This document shows, piece after piece, positions 15,312 to 22,638 of a stretch of 29,959 bases of DNA. Below the pieces are notes generated by a model. That model saw only the letters and a program-made list of their open reading frames with translations, was not told where the DNA came from and did no database searches. The stretch covers positions 100,753 to 130,711 of the forward strand of contig PLNO01000300.1 of NCBI GenBank assembly GCA_003141795.1. Direction: 5' to 3'. The position numbers and the translations under genes were made by a program. Each line of letters opens with the position of its first letter. The first letter of the stretch is position 1. This stretch comes from Spirochaetaceae bacterium (lineage in GTDB: Bacteria > Spirochaetota > Spirochaetia > SZUA-6 > Fen-1364).

Positions 15312-15535
15312 CTATTCCGTTGGCTGATCGGGCCGTCGCTCGCAGGCGCGGCACTGCGGCAAGGCTTGGTGTCTTACGGGGCAAACCTCGGCGACCAGTA
15401 CTAGCCTACCCCCTTGCGCTCGATCGGCTCGGCGGTAGAATGCGCAACAGTCGCAAGTCCGATTGAGGAGAAGCTGCTCAGCGACTATGGCGTCACGCCC
15501 GACGCCACCTATCGTGGCTCCATACACAGCGGGCC
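15312..15535 (-). CDS. CDxC-motif protein, copy 2 of the orphan module (N terminus unclear)
   Basis: This minus frame contains IVAEQLLLNRTCDCCAFYRR, GGRLVLVAEVCPVRHQALP and QCRACERR, clearly the same C-terminal module as at 10.2-10.4 kb (AENLLLNRTCDTCAFLRR, RRLVLVAEMC). The helical N-terminal part of the module is missing; the preceding gene ends at 15580. GTG at ~15535 is the likely start but has no clear SD. Possibly a truncated copy. Cysteines number six, in CDCC, AEVC and QCRAC, so metal or disulfide binding is plausible. Confidence 0.45.
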
Positions 15536-15579
15536 AGCCTCCGCGGCGCACGAGATCGGACCGCCGCCCGCGAGCGAGT

Positions 15580-16134
15580 TCAGCAATACTGATCTCCAAA
15601 CAGGATCCTGCCCCTGTCCAAGGCAGCGCGACGCACGCGATCGTCTGTTTCACCAAGCAGGATTTCCGCCAGAGTGGCCATATCAGTCAGGTTGGTGAGT
15701 GCCACGGCGCGGATTTCTGGGTCCTTGTAGTCTCGGGCGAGCTTTTTCAACTTTGCCTGGCTCTTGACTCCCTTGATCGCCGCCTCCGTCGCAGCGAGCA
15801 AATACTCCCGCATGTGCACAGCTCTCATGACACCCTTGGCATCGAACCCGCCCATCACCTTGTAGTAGCAGCCTGCTGCAGCATAGCGTACCCGTCCTTC
15901 GGGATCCGAGGTCGCGACCTTGAACAATACATCTTTGTTTGTCAGGCGCCTCAACACCGAAAGGCGAACACGCCAGTGGTCATCTGTCATCGCAAGACGC
16001 TCCAAGACCTCCTCGCTTGCGATGCAAGCCGCAGCCGCCAGGCGCTTGGTGTAATGTGGACTGCGGAGAGAGATCGCTTCCAGAAGGTCCTGGTCGGTCA
16101 AGTTCCTGATTTCGTTCAGCTTCACGCTATGCAT
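15580..16134 (-). CDS. HEAT-like repeat protein
   Basis: 184 residues; ATG at 16134 follows AGAAAGGACG. The sequence is a series of paired helices: LTDQDLLEAISLRSPHYTKRLAAAACI, SEEVLERLAMTDDHWRVRLSVLRRLTNKDVL, DPEGRVRYAAAGCYYKVM, REYLLAATEAAIKGVKSQAKL, DPEIRAVALTNLTDMATLAEI and DDRVRRAALDRGRILF. Spacing and the conserved 'D..wRVR..Vlrrl' pattern fit HEAT/armadillo-like repeats, which mediate protein-protein contacts. No catalytic motif. Intact frame with uniform codon use. Its stop lies just upstream of the CDxC copy 2 on the same strand. Confidence 0.7.
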   Translation of the reverse strand: MHSVKLNEIRNLTDQDLLEAISLRSPHYTKRLAAAACIASEEVLERLAMTDDHWRVRLSVLRRLTNKDVLFKVATSDPEGRVRYAAAGCYYKVMGGFDAKGVMRAVHMREYLLAATEAAIKGVKSQAKLKKLARDYKDPEIRAVALTNLTDMATLAEILLGETDDRVRRAALDRGRILFGDQYC

Positions 16135-16336
16135 CGTCCTTTCTTGTAAGTATGCAAGGAGAGAGCGTGCCTCCCCAATAAGGGTCACTGCCCAAACCAT
16201 CGCAAGTTCAGCGGGTCGGGGACAGTCATCGACTTAGCCTTTCTCGCCGCATCCTACTTCGGAGGCGGCAGACCGCGACACAGAGCTCCATGGCCACCCG
16301 CACAGTGGACTTCGCGACCCTCGGCGTCTCAGAGCC

Positions 16337-16582
16337 TCACCAGATACGCGCATCAAACAGGAGCTCGGCCCGCGCTTTCTCGGGGGTTGGCGTGTAGCGG
16401 ATGCAGGTGTCTTCTGTGGGATGCTCACGGCGAGCGGAACAGTGAACCACCTTTGACACGGGCGGCGTGGCGCGGTTGATACAGCAGTCGCAAGTGCGGC
16501 GGAGGAGAAGATTCTCAGCGATGCGGGGAGTCTGATCCTCGCGCTTGGGCAACTTTGGGTTCCTCCTCGGCCCGACCTGCAT
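16337..16582 (-). CDS. CDxC-motif protein, copy 3 of the orphan module
   Basis: 81 residues if started at ATG 16582; a TTG 36 nt downstream follows GAGGAGG and is an alternative. It has IAENLLLRRTCDCCINR, then an unrelated tail, HCSARREHPTEDTCIRYTP, PEKARAELLFDARIW. DNA identity to copies 1 and 2 is limited to the AENLLLNRTCDxC codons, with silent differences, so selection is at the protein level. It lies 130 bp downstream of the frameshifted gene that encodes the matching helical half. Confidence 0.45.
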   Translation of the reverse strand: MQVGPRRNPKLPKREDQTPRIAENLLLRRTCDCCINRATPPVSKVVHCSARREHPTEDTCIRYTPTPEKARAELLFDARIW

Positions 16583-16630
16583 CTCTATGGAAGAGACACG
16601 ATGGCATCCCTCGCCACGGCTTGACAGAAT

Positions 16631-16661
16631 GGGGCACCCGCGTCATCGGTGCGGGTGCCCC
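16631..16661. terminator. Strong hairpin between module genes
   Basis: Perfect 11-bp inverted repeat GGGGCACCCGC / GCGGGTGCCCC with a 9-nt loop. There is no T-run on either side, so a rho-independent terminator is not proven; an mRNA-stabilising or processing structure between 16710 and 16582 is an alternative. Confidence 0.45.
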
Positions 16662-16709
16662 TACAGCAAGTCCAGAGCCTCCCTATCGCCAACGGCGAAG
16701 GGCGTTCTA

Positions 16710-17042
16710 TCAGAAAGTATGCTTGGAGACTGGCAAGTTCGACTCGGAAGTTGCCCTGAATCGGTTGGCGGTGCGGCGGGCTATTTCCCACCTCTGGTCT
16801 GTGTCGTCCAGCACTTCAAGGAGCCCTTCGAGAAGTCTCGCGGCCAAGCGGGACAGATCGACGTCGGTCACAGCGGCCTCGGCTTCTTGACGACTCGCCC
16901 GCGCCTTCGTGCTGCCGCCCGTCGAGCGGCCAGTTTCCGCACTAGGCGTTCGACGGGGTCGTGGCAGATCACGGGTGGCGGGTCGGGTATCTTATTCAGT
17001 TCGTCTAGCTGATTGAGGACTGTCTGGAACACATTTGCCATG
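16710..17042 (-). pseudogene. Helical half of orphan module, frameshifted
   Basis: From ATG at 17042 the frame gives MANVFQTVLNQLDELNKIP, HDPVERLVRKLAARRAAARRR, then goes out of frame. The next frame gives EAEAAVTDVDLSRLAARLLEGL, LEVLDDTDQRWEIARRTANRF and stops at 16710. One missing G in a GGG run near 16895 joins them (…RRRGASRQEAEAA…). This ~109-residue protein aligns by eye with the two-gene arrangement at 10.5 kb (MAIFKKVMDRINALD, PLERMIRRIAAE, then VTNSDVARVAVGRLQQIVETLN). Function unknown; it would be an all-helical, charged protein. Confidence 0.5.
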
Positions 17043-17345
17043 CCTTATCTTCGTTTGTGCAGGGGAAAGGTTCGCCTCAATTGTCGGGGGGCCCTCTACG
17101 CCGCCTCTCTCGGCTGACGACATCGTGAACGCGACGTGACATGTCCTGCCTGGCGAGCCCGCCCGTTTGAGCCGTCCTTACTGTCAATTCCGAGTGGCTC
17201 TTTTGAGAGGGAACGCAGCGCGGTTTAGTCGTCGGTCGCGCAAGCGTCCTTTCGCGTGGCGATCCGCGCCGCAGGCAGGTCGCCGCGGCGCATCACGCTC
17301 GCTCCGCTATTCTTGTTCCCCCCCTTTGCGAGAAGATACTCTATG
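17043..17345. other. Boundary region without genes
   Basis: About 300 bp between the last gene of the mixed-strand region and the end of the minus-strand cluster. Short plus-strand frames are Arg/Ser-rich and have no SD. No tRNA or integrase site is recognisable. Confidence 0.4.
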
Positions 17346-17438
17346 TTGACTGACTGCAATTGGATCTTCCGTTCCTTCTGCGGGGAAGGGGTAAGGGGTC
17401 CCCTTTCCCGCAGGATATTCATGTTATGAGTCAGTCAA
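17346..17438. repeat. 10-bp inverted repeat flanking a hairpin
   Basis: TTGACTGACT (17346-17355) and AGTCAGTCAA (17429-17438) form a perfect inverted repeat enclosing the 14-bp hairpin. The right arm overlaps the last codons of the helicase-partner gene. The nesting suggests a termination, replication or recombination site at the end of the minus-strand cluster. Confidence 0.5.
17378..17413 (-). terminator. 14-bp hairpin at end of minus-strand cluster
   Basis: CTGCGGGGAAGGGG pairs with CCCCTTTCCCGCAG over 14 bp with one G-T wobble and an 8-nt loop, 10 bp past the stop of the last cluster gene. It lacks a T-run, but its position fits transcription termination or 3'-end protection. Confidence 0.5.
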
Positions 17439-17891
17439 TTTTGACATGTAAGTCGTCCGCACCTTGATGTAGTCAAAGGCGCTGACCTCGTACTGGGCGA
17501 GGTATCTCTTCGCCGCAGTCCCATCCGTAAGCCAGACCTCGTAGTGGCAGTGCTCCCGATCCTCCCAGATCTTCTTGGCGCCGATGACTCCCTTCTTTGC
17601 AAGCGAGGCGCGGGCCTTCCCGATCATCTTCACGGCATTAGCCACGCTTCCGCCTTGAGTTCGGGGCCGTCTTGCCGCATTGCTGCCAACCTTTGGGACG
17701 TTCCCGCCCTCGGCCTTGACGTACATTCTTGCGAGGGTGTCCGCATTGTATTTGACGGGGCGCATCCAGCGGAGGGTACAGAACTGGAGATAGAGCCATC
17801 GCTCCCATTTTCCCTTGAGGATGCGATCCCAGACGACAACGCTGACTCTTGCCCAGCCCACTGGCAGGCGCCCGAAGGTTTTCGTTTTCAC
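17424..17891 (-). CDS. Helicase-coupled protein, candidate replication partner
   Basis: 155 residues. GTG at 17891 overlaps the helicase stop (GTGA) and follows GGGAGGA, so it is translationally coupled. The N-terminal half (GWARVSVVVWDRILKGKWERW, LYLQFCTLRWM) looks like a winged-helix-type fold. The middle is basic (KVGSNAARRPRTQGG). The C-terminal part is alpha/beta (KKIWEDREHCHYEVWLTDG, KRYLAQYEVSAFDYIKV). No family recognised. Phage DnaB-type helicases are often followed by a loader, organiser or DNA-binding partner, which is the inferred role. It is the last gene before the hairpin. Confidence 0.6.
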   Translation of the reverse strand: MKTKTFGRLPVGWARVSVVVWDRILKGKWERWLYLQFCTLRWMRPVKYNADTLARMYVKAEGGNVPKVGSNAARRPRTQGGSVANAVKMIGKARASLAKKGVIGAKKIWEDREHCHYEVWLTDGTAAKRYLAQYEVSAFDYIKVRTTYMSKLTDS

Positions 17892-19450
17892 CTGTCCTCC
17901 CAGAGGGACTTCAAGTTTCTGTCGCCCTGCGCTGCCGCTTCCTTTGGTTTCACCGCTTCCGCGGCTTCCTTTGCCTTCTCTTGCTCGGCGACGCATTCCT
18001 TCACGGCGCCGCTGATGTCGTTTCCCTCCTTGATCGTCATCCGCGCGTAGTCCACATGGAACGGGAGTAAGCCGCCCATGGGTCCGTTTCGGTTCTTTGC
18101 CACCTGGAGGGCGATCTCACCATGCTCCCGTTCTTTCGGGTTCTGTTTGATGCTGAACAGCGCATCCAAGATCCTGTTTTTCTCCATGGAGTCGGCAGTC
18201 ATGTCCATTCCGACTTCGTCTGTCGTACCGCCTCTTCGGTTGAGGGCCTCTCGTTTGGCTTGGGTTGCGGTGATGACCGCGACGTTTCGTTCAATGGCGA
18301 GCTTGCGGAGCTCCCTGAAGATCCAACCTTGTTCCTCATAGGCGCTCTTGCAGTGCTCGCGCACCGCCTTCATGATGTCCCCGTAGTCAACGATCACGAT
18401 GTCGGGCTTGAAGCCCTTCCGCGCGCGCGCGTCAAGATCCGCTGCGATCTCGATGACGCTGGCGCCAGATGTCGGGAACTCCTTCAAGTGGAGGCGAGCG
18501 CCCGACGCCACACGCAGCGCCATCCGAGCCTTTTCAAGCTTCTCTCGGCTGCCAAGAACTTGTGACTGCGGGATCTCTGCAGCAGCGGCGAAATAGCGCA
18601 GAGCAAGCATTCCCCGCGACATCTCGAAGGTATAGTGAATGACGTTGAATCCGTTACGGATCGCCTCTACGCCCCAGTTGACCAGAAAGATGGACTTCCC
18701 CATGACAGGCGGCCCCATGACACAGACCAGCTCTTTCCGACCCCAGCCACCGTTCAGGTTCTTGTCGATAGAGGGGTAGCCAGTAGCCATCCTGCCTTCA
18801 AGCGCAGCGCGGACCTCTCCAAGGATGGCGTCCATGTCGTCGAACAACTCGTCACCGTCGCAATCCTCCTCGAAAGGGTGGAGGGCGACCGCTGCGTCGA
18901 GTGTTTCTGCCGCTTTTTCGTACCGCCCATCCAGGATCAGGCCGTTGAGGGTGATGCACGCGGCGTAGATGGTCTCTTTACGGGCAAACTTGGCCGCTTC
19001 GCTGACGATATGGTAGCGCTCGACATCAGGAATCGGCTCTGTAGCGAAGCACTTGTCGAGGACGCTGTCAACGACACCTTCCCCGCTGGGGACGAACCTT
19101 CTTCGCAGTCGACTCTCCGCCATGTCACGTGTGGGCGCCGAGCTGCACGAGGCGTAGGTCTCTTTGTAGAGATCGAACAGGTCGCCGAGGACCTTCTTCT
19201 CGAAGTATTCAGCCTTCAAGGTGACGACGGCGCTTGCGAGAAACTCCTTGTTCTGGTTGCAGAGGCAGAAGATTTTTGGCTCAAGCACGCCGAGATTCCA
19301 GGGGTGGCTCGATTCGCCATTTTGCTTCGCCTGCTCATCGTTGGGAGGGCGAGCAGCAATGCCGTTAGGCCTCTCCCGCGCCGTCTCCTCGGCGTCAGGT
19401 GCGCGGTCATGCTCCGCCAGGTCCACGCTGTCAATTTCCGAGTCGTACAT
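17888..19450 (-). CDS. DnaB-type replicative helicase
   Basis: 520 residues from ATG at 19450 after GGGAG; GTG at 19501 would give a longer start. The first ~50 residues are acidic and disordered. An N-terminal helical domain (EPKIFCLCNQNKEFLAS…) precedes a RecA-like ATPase: MATGYPSIDKNLNGGWGRKEL, Walker A GPPVMGKS (246-253), Walker B DIVIVDYGD (350-358), the ITATQ sensor, and VAKNRNGPMG at the arginine-finger loop. It would unwind DNA ahead of an element-encoded or host polymerase. Walker A has Val in place of the usual Gly third in the loop (GPPVMGKS versus GxPGMGKS). The C-terminal ~50 residues are a Lys/Glu/Ala-rich coil. It is phage-like rather than chromosomal dnaB. Confidence 0.85.
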   Translation of the reverse strand: MYDSEIDSVDLAEHDRAPDAEETARERPNGIAARPPNDEQAKQNGESSHPWNLGVLEPKIFCLCNQNKEFLASAVVTLKAEYFEKKVLGDLFDLYKETYASCSSAPTRDMAESRLRRRFVPSGEGVVDSVLDKCFATEPIPDVERYHIVSEAAKFARKETIYAACITLNGLILDGRYEKAAETLDAAVALHPFEEDCDGDELFDDMDAILGEVRAALEGRMATGYPSIDKNLNGGWGRKELVCVMGPPVMGKSIFLVNWGVEAIRNGFNVIHYTFEMSRGMLALRYFAAAAEIPQSQVLGSREKLEKARMALRVASGARLHLKEFPTSGASVIEIAADLDARARKGFKPDIVIVDYGDIMKAVREHCKSAYEEQGWIFRELRKLAIERNVAVITATQAKREALNRRGGTTDEVGMDMTADSMEKNRILDALFSIKQNPKEREHGEIALQVAKNRNGPMGGLLPFHVDYARMTIKEGNDISGAVKECVAEQEKAKEAAEAVKPKEAAAQGDRNLKSLWEDR

Positions 19451-19593
19451 TCGGGCTCCCGAAACCGAGGGCCGCGTCTGGTCTTGCGCCTTTCGGCGCA
19501 CTCGGAAGTCGACCAGAACACGGCCCTCGGGTGGATCGGGAAAAGGTTCCCCGCAACGGCTTCCGAGACCGTCGCGGACATCCTTTCTCGCTA

Positions 19594-19643
19594 GCGGTCT
19601 ACCAGACCGCCCTATTGCTTCTAGTTGCGGGCGACAATCGCCC
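19594..19643. promoter_or_regulatory. Two adjacent perfect hairpins upstream of the helicase
   Basis: GCGGTCT-ACC-AGACCGC (19594-19610) and GGGCGA-CAA-TCGCCC (19629-19643) are two perfect small inverted repeats with 3-nt loops. They lie between the GCATAGTTC motif at 19668 and the helicase frame. An attenuator, operator pair or part of a replication origin are all possible. Confidence 0.45.
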
Positions 19644-19667
19644 TATGTGTATTCTTCTCTCTGGCTG

Positions 19668-19676
19668 GAACTATGC
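19668..19676 (-). promoter_or_regulatory. GCATAGTTC motif, helicase leader
   Basis: Exact nonamer on the minus strand, followed by CAGCC and a purine-rich leader. It lies about 220 nt upstream of the helicase ATG, with two hairpins between. Confidence 0.45.
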
Positions 19677-19706
19677 TTTGGACGTTCCAGGCTAGCCGCG
19701 GTCAGA

Positions 19707-20116
19707 CATCTCCAACTGACACAAAGCTTCCAGCCCGCCCAAACCCTTCGTTCGCCGACGACCCTGCCTTTAGTTGACCTCTGCGACTTCGTCGGCGAGA
19801 AGAGGACCCCCATGGAGACATCCATGCGGTCGCTTGCCAGCGAAGGACGATATCCCCCTGCATTGAGTTCCACGCATGCGCGACCAGCGCAAACCTCTCC
19901 CCCTTGACGATGTACCTCTTGATGATGGGATCGAAGTTGGCGATCTCGGCCGAGAAGATGATGGGCCAGCCATCTCTGCCCAGGGGCGCCTCTGTCGAAC
20001 AGGTGGACTTGGGCGGAAACGTCGTCGGCCCAGATCCTTTCCCAGTAATCGGCTATCGCGTTGATCGCGTCGGCGTCCGTCATTGCCTTTCTCTTCATGT
20101 GCGTGTACGTCTTCAC
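19707..20116 (-). pseudogene. Hypothetical protein, frameshifted
   Basis: From GTG at 20116 (after AGGAA) or the ATG of MTDADAINAIADYWERIW (after AAAGG), the frame reads WADDVSAQVHLFD. It then continues only in the next frame as EAPLGRDGWPIIFSAEIANFDP, IIKRYIVKGERFALVAHAWN and QGDIVLRWQATAWMSPWG. A single-base indel near 19985 explains this. The combined product would be ~135 residues, alpha/beta and soluble. Its end may be at 19707, or at 19770 in the third frame. Family not recognised. GCATAGTTC lies 21 nt upstream of the GTG. Confidence 0.45.
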
Positions 20117-20137
20117 TTCCTGCTCCCTTCTTGTCAG

Positions 20138-20146
20138 GAACTATGC
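20138..20146 (-). promoter_or_regulatory. GCATAGTTC motif
   Basis: Exact nonamer in the 73-bp gap between the stop at 20190 and the GTG at 20116, followed by CTGACAAGAAGGGAGC and the SD. Confidence 0.5.
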
Positions 20147-20189
20147 TCGCTGATCCGTGTCTTCCCTCAATCCGAAAGGAAAATTTTCT

Positions 20190-20438
20190 TTACAACCCTC
20201 TCCTGTTCAGGATCTGCCTCAACTCCTCCGACAACTCGACCGTCGCCCGTCCGCGGCAGCCTTTCCTCTGAACTCCCCGCCCCGCCGCCCGATCCGACTC
20301 CATCTGGCCAGTCATAATACGCTCGACCAGGTCGACCTCAGCGCGGACCTCATGAAGCTCCCCGCGAAGGGCCCTGACCTGCGACACGAAGCTTTCCACG
20401 ACCCTGGTGAGTGTTGCTTTCTGCTGCTCGTCGAACAC
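20190..20438 (-). CDS. Small coiled-coil protein
   Basis: 82 residues from GTG at 20438 after a GAGAGAAGGG leader. VVESFVSQVRALRGELHEVRAEVDLVERIM is a heptad-like coiled coil; the end, VELSEELRQILNRRGL, is another helix, with a short basic linker between (RGVQRKGCRGR). No motif identifies a function. The gap upstream to the previous gene is about 100 bp and contains GCATAGTTC. Confidence 0.5.
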   Translation of the reverse strand: MFDEQQKATLTRVVESFVSQVRALRGELHEVRAEVDLVERIMTGQMESDRAAGRGVQRKGCRGRATVELSEELRQILNRRGL

Positions 20439-20520
20439 GACCCTTCTCTCCTCGTCATCTCTGTAGCCGCCCTGAACGGGCCCTCCTGCGGGGCACAGCG
20501 TCTCCTTGCGGCCTCAAGAG

Positions 20521-20529
20521 GAACTATGC
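20521..20529 (-). promoter_or_regulatory. GCATAGTTC motif
   Basis: Exact nonamer 11 nt past the stop of the preceding gene and 82 nt upstream of the GTG at 20438. Its left neighbour AGAG and right neighbour CTCTT make a small dyad around it. Confidence 0.45.
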
Positions 20530-20540
20530 CTCTGAGCACT

Positions 20541-20981
20541 CTAGTTCTTGAGCGGCAAGGACCCGATTTCTACCGCGATCGGCCTTGAGAGCGCCAGCGA
20601 CCCGTCAACTGCGGGGCGGTACTGCATCACCATGCCGCCTGCCTCGCCGCTGCAGTTCATCATCATGACCAGGACACCGTATTGGCCGTCCTCCAGAAAC
20701 TCGACGATGGAGCACACGCGGCGAGCCCCGTAGGTCATCATCATCGTGGCAGCCAGGTCCCCGAGGCTCTCGCGACACTGCGCGTGCAGTCCACATCCGT
20801 CGATCACAGCGGGCTCGCTGTCGATCTCCAGGTCGGGCAAGAGTGCAGCCGCAAACGGCAGGTTGGATCCTCGGCCAGACGAACCAGCCTCCGAGATCTT
20901 GTCCTTGACGTAATGCGCCATCTCCGCCAGAACGGCACGGTCCCCTCGCCGCAAGCGGTCTTGATTCCATTGCTCTTCCAT
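20541..20981 (-). CDS. Hypothetical protein
   Basis: 146 residues from ATG at 20981, which follows AGGAGG; the frame opens earlier but that part runs through the motif. The N terminus is helical (DRLRRGDRAVLAEMAHYVKD). A Cys-containing region (IDGCGLHAQC) follows, then beta strands RRVCSIVEFLEDGQYGVLVMMM and GGMVMQYRPA. It looks like a complete small alpha/beta protein of a phage early region. I do not recognise it. Confidence 0.6.
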   Translation of the reverse strand: MEEQWNQDRLRRGDRAVLAEMAHYVKDKISEAGSSGRGSNLPFAAALLPDLEIDSEPAVIDGCGLHAQCRESLGDLAATMMMTYGARRVCSIVEFLEDGQYGVLVMMMNCSGEAGGMVMQYRPAVDGSLALSRPIAVEIGSLPLKN

Positions 20982-21000
20982 GTTCGCTTCCTCCTGGCCA

Positions 21001-21009
21001 GAACTATGC
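21001..21009 (-). promoter_or_regulatory. GCATAGTTC motif
   Basis: Exact nonamer in the 48-bp gap between the ribbon-helix-helix gene stop (21030) and the ATG at 20981. The following TGGCCAGGAGGAA includes the SD. Confidence 0.5.
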
Positions 21010-21029
21010 TCTGACGGAGGCAAGAAGGC

Positions 21030-21188
21030 TCAGCTACTAGTTGTTGGTGTCTGCATCTTCTCCGCGCCCGTGTGCTGCATGTCGCGTATCAGCAGCGCCT
21101 CAAGGTATTCGGCAAGGAAGAGGTTTTTCTCGACCGATCGAGCTCGGAGAAGGTTCTTTAGGGTCACTGGAATTCTGAGAGATGCCAT
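21030..21188 (-). CDS. Ribbon-helix-helix-like small DNA-binding protein
   Basis: 52 residues from ATG at 21188. A short strand (ASLRIPV) is followed by two helices (TLKNLLRARSVEKN and LFLAEYLEALLIRDM), the arrangement of Arc/MetJ-type RHH regulators, in which the strand enters the DNA major groove. The tail is polar. The nearest SD-like GGGAGG is ~25 nt upstream, so translation may depend on an upstream element. It is a candidate regulator of the surrounding cluster or of the GCATAGTTC sites. It was too short for standard ORF cut-offs. Confidence 0.5.
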   Translation of the reverse strand: MASLRIPVTLKNLLRARSVEKNLFLAEYLEALLIRDMQHTGAEKMQTPTTSS

Positions 21189-21293
21189 CTTTGTCTGTCG
21201 CAAGGGTTGCCTCCCGTCTCAGTTACCTTGTGCTGAAAAGTCGCAATAGACACACTTTCGGATAGAGTCCTCAGTCCGCGACGTTCGGGAAGA

Positions 21294-21505
21294 TCAGGTC
21301 GTGGACGCTCGCCAGTAACCCCCGTCTAACGTCTGTTTGACGGCAGTCTTAGGGCCCCACAACGAGGTGAACTTCTCGGGGATGACAGTGCCATTCGCGA
21401 TGGCGCATCGGCAGGATACCAGTGGGGGCAGTGCGTGTGTGCAAAGGATCGCATCAGGGATCCCTGAAGGGTTGGGCGCACTTCCCAGGAGGTGAACGGC
21501 GTAGG
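21294..21505 (-). CDS. Small ORF downstream of recombinase domain, start unclear
   Basis: A frame ending in TGA at 21294 reads IPDAILCTHALPPLVSCRC, then AIANGTVIPEKFTSLWGPKTAV and KQTLDGGYWRAST. It looks coding (strand-helix pattern, CRC) but lacks an ATG or GTG before its stop-to-stop boundary at ~21505. It may be the displaced C-terminal part of the recombinase-domain gene or a separate gene broken by an indel. Confidence 0.3.
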
Positions 21506-21554
21506 TTCAGAGAAGTCGGAAGCGCCAGAATCGGTCCAAATGGTCAGGCTGGAG

Positions 21555-22076
21555 TCATTCCAAGAGGATGGGCTGGTAGGCGTCACTACGGGTGTCCCAG
21601 GCGAACTCGAAATCCTCGTTTTGGGCCGCCTTGGAGGCGTTTTGGGCCGCCAGAGCCCACTCGCGACGGCTCACGATCGGCTCATACACCCGACTTCGAA
21701 CGAGAGTCCCCAATGGCCCCTTGACACGACCGCAGAACACGCTTCTGACTGCGAGCCCCAAAAGTTCCCCGCGGCTGAACGGTTTACCGCTTCTATTGCG
21801 GACGCCCTTTGCGTCCAGCTTGGCCTTGATCGTCTCGACGGTGAGCCCCTCCGCGAAGCCGCGGATCACCTCGCGGACGACCGCGGCCTCCTCGGGCACC
21901 ACCTCAGACCGCATTCCGTCCGTTCGCGTCCGTGGGACGAGCCTGTAGGCGTATAGTCTGCTCAGCGTCTTGTCGGGACTGTATTTGTAGGCAACTCTCC
22001 GCAGGGCAGTCCGTCGGTCGAGCGCAGCCTTCCTCATCTTGGCGATGGCATCATCGAGAGCTTTCTGGAAGCGCAT
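21555..22076 (-). CDS. Serine recombinase 'recombinase' domain without catalytic domain
   Basis: 173 residues from ATG at 22076. LSRLYAYRLVPRTRTDGMR, VVPEEAAVVREVIRGFAEGLTVETIKAKLDAKGV, RNRSGKPFSRGELLGLAVRSVFCGRV, and VYEPIVSRREWALAAQ are the successive parts of the 'Recombinase' DNA-binding domain (PF07508) of large serine integrases. The N-terminal resolvase domain with the catalytic Ser is absent: I see no matching frame in the 560 bp upstream, which instead carry an opposite-strand ORF. There is no zinc-ribbon/coiled-coil C-terminal domain either. It could be a decayed integrase or a stand-alone DNA-binding derivative, for example a directionality or immunity factor. Confidence 0.7.
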   Translation of the reverse strand: MRFQKALDDAIAKMRKAALDRRTALRRVAYKYSPDKTLSRLYAYRLVPRTRTDGMRSEVVPEEAAVVREVIRGFAEGLTVETIKAKLDAKGVRNRSGKPFSRGELLGLAVRSVFCGRVKGPLGTLVRSRVYEPIVSRREWALAAQNASKAAQNEDFEFAWDTRSDAYQPILLE

Positions 22077-22183
22077 AACATGGGTATCTTGGCGACCTTC
22101 TACGTGAAGACGACAGGTCGGCCAGCGAACTACTCGCTGCCAGGTCGCAGTTGAGCAATGTACAGTTCTATTTGAGTCTAGCG

Positions 22184-22498
22184 ATGAAGATCGACCACAT
22201 AACGATCAGGGCGCTTCTGACGCTGAGACACCCGATCTCCTGCCGCTTCAAGGTCCTCAGGAAAGCAGAGACAAAGTCCCGAAGAACACGGGCCAGAGCG
22301 GCGCGTGACTCACGAGCAGCCGAGATCCGAGTGGAGCTTCACAACGACGACACCGTCCGCTTCAGGATCGGCGTTCAGAAAGACCAGGGCATCATAACGA
22401 CGATCCGAGAAGAACGCTGCCGTCGCTTCCTCGGCCGACGACGCACTCAGTGTGTTCCTTATGAACGGATCGCACTAGCGCAAGAGAAGGAGAACTGA
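22184..22498 (+). CDS. Hypothetical basic protein, opposite to the cluster
   Basis: 104 residues from ATG at 22184. Basic and partly helical (KVLRKAETKSRRTRARAARDSR), followed by a beta-like stretch, AEIRVELHNDDTVRFRIGVQ, and GIITTIREERCRRFL. Codon use looks genuine, and the minus strand opposite holds no better frame. No SD; TACAGT lies 17 nt upstream. It is the only plausible plus-strand gene in the right half, between the recombinase domain and the ApeA-like gene. Confidence 0.35.
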   Translation: MKIDHITIRALLTLRHPISCRFKVLRKAETKSRRTRARAARDSRAAEIRVELHNDDTVRFRIGVQKDQGIITTIREERCRRFLGRRRTQCVPYERIALAQEKEN

Positions 22499-22638
22499 AG
22501 GCGAGGCAGAAGACGCCTCTTGTCAGTCCCGCCGCCACGTTTGCAGGCGCCTCTCTGCCGTGACAGCCTTCGACGCGATCCAAAGGAGGACGATCCGTCC
22601 GCTACCCAAAGGGGGAGGACACGGCACTGACCCAACGC

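Noticed and set aside
8796..17042. Integron-like cassette array
   Set aside because: The genes are small and unrelated, but orientations are mixed and no attC-like repeats recur between them; the only recurrent sequence is coding (CDxC module).
18635..19594. 320-codon plus-strand open frame
   Set aside because: It is antisense to the DnaB-type helicase, which has all its ATPase motifs; the plus frame has no recognisable domain or SD.
20136..20560. Plus-strand starts after GGAACTATG (SD-like AGGA plus ATG)
   Set aside because: These are the reverse complement of the GCATAGTTC motif; the plus frames behind them are short and not protein-like.
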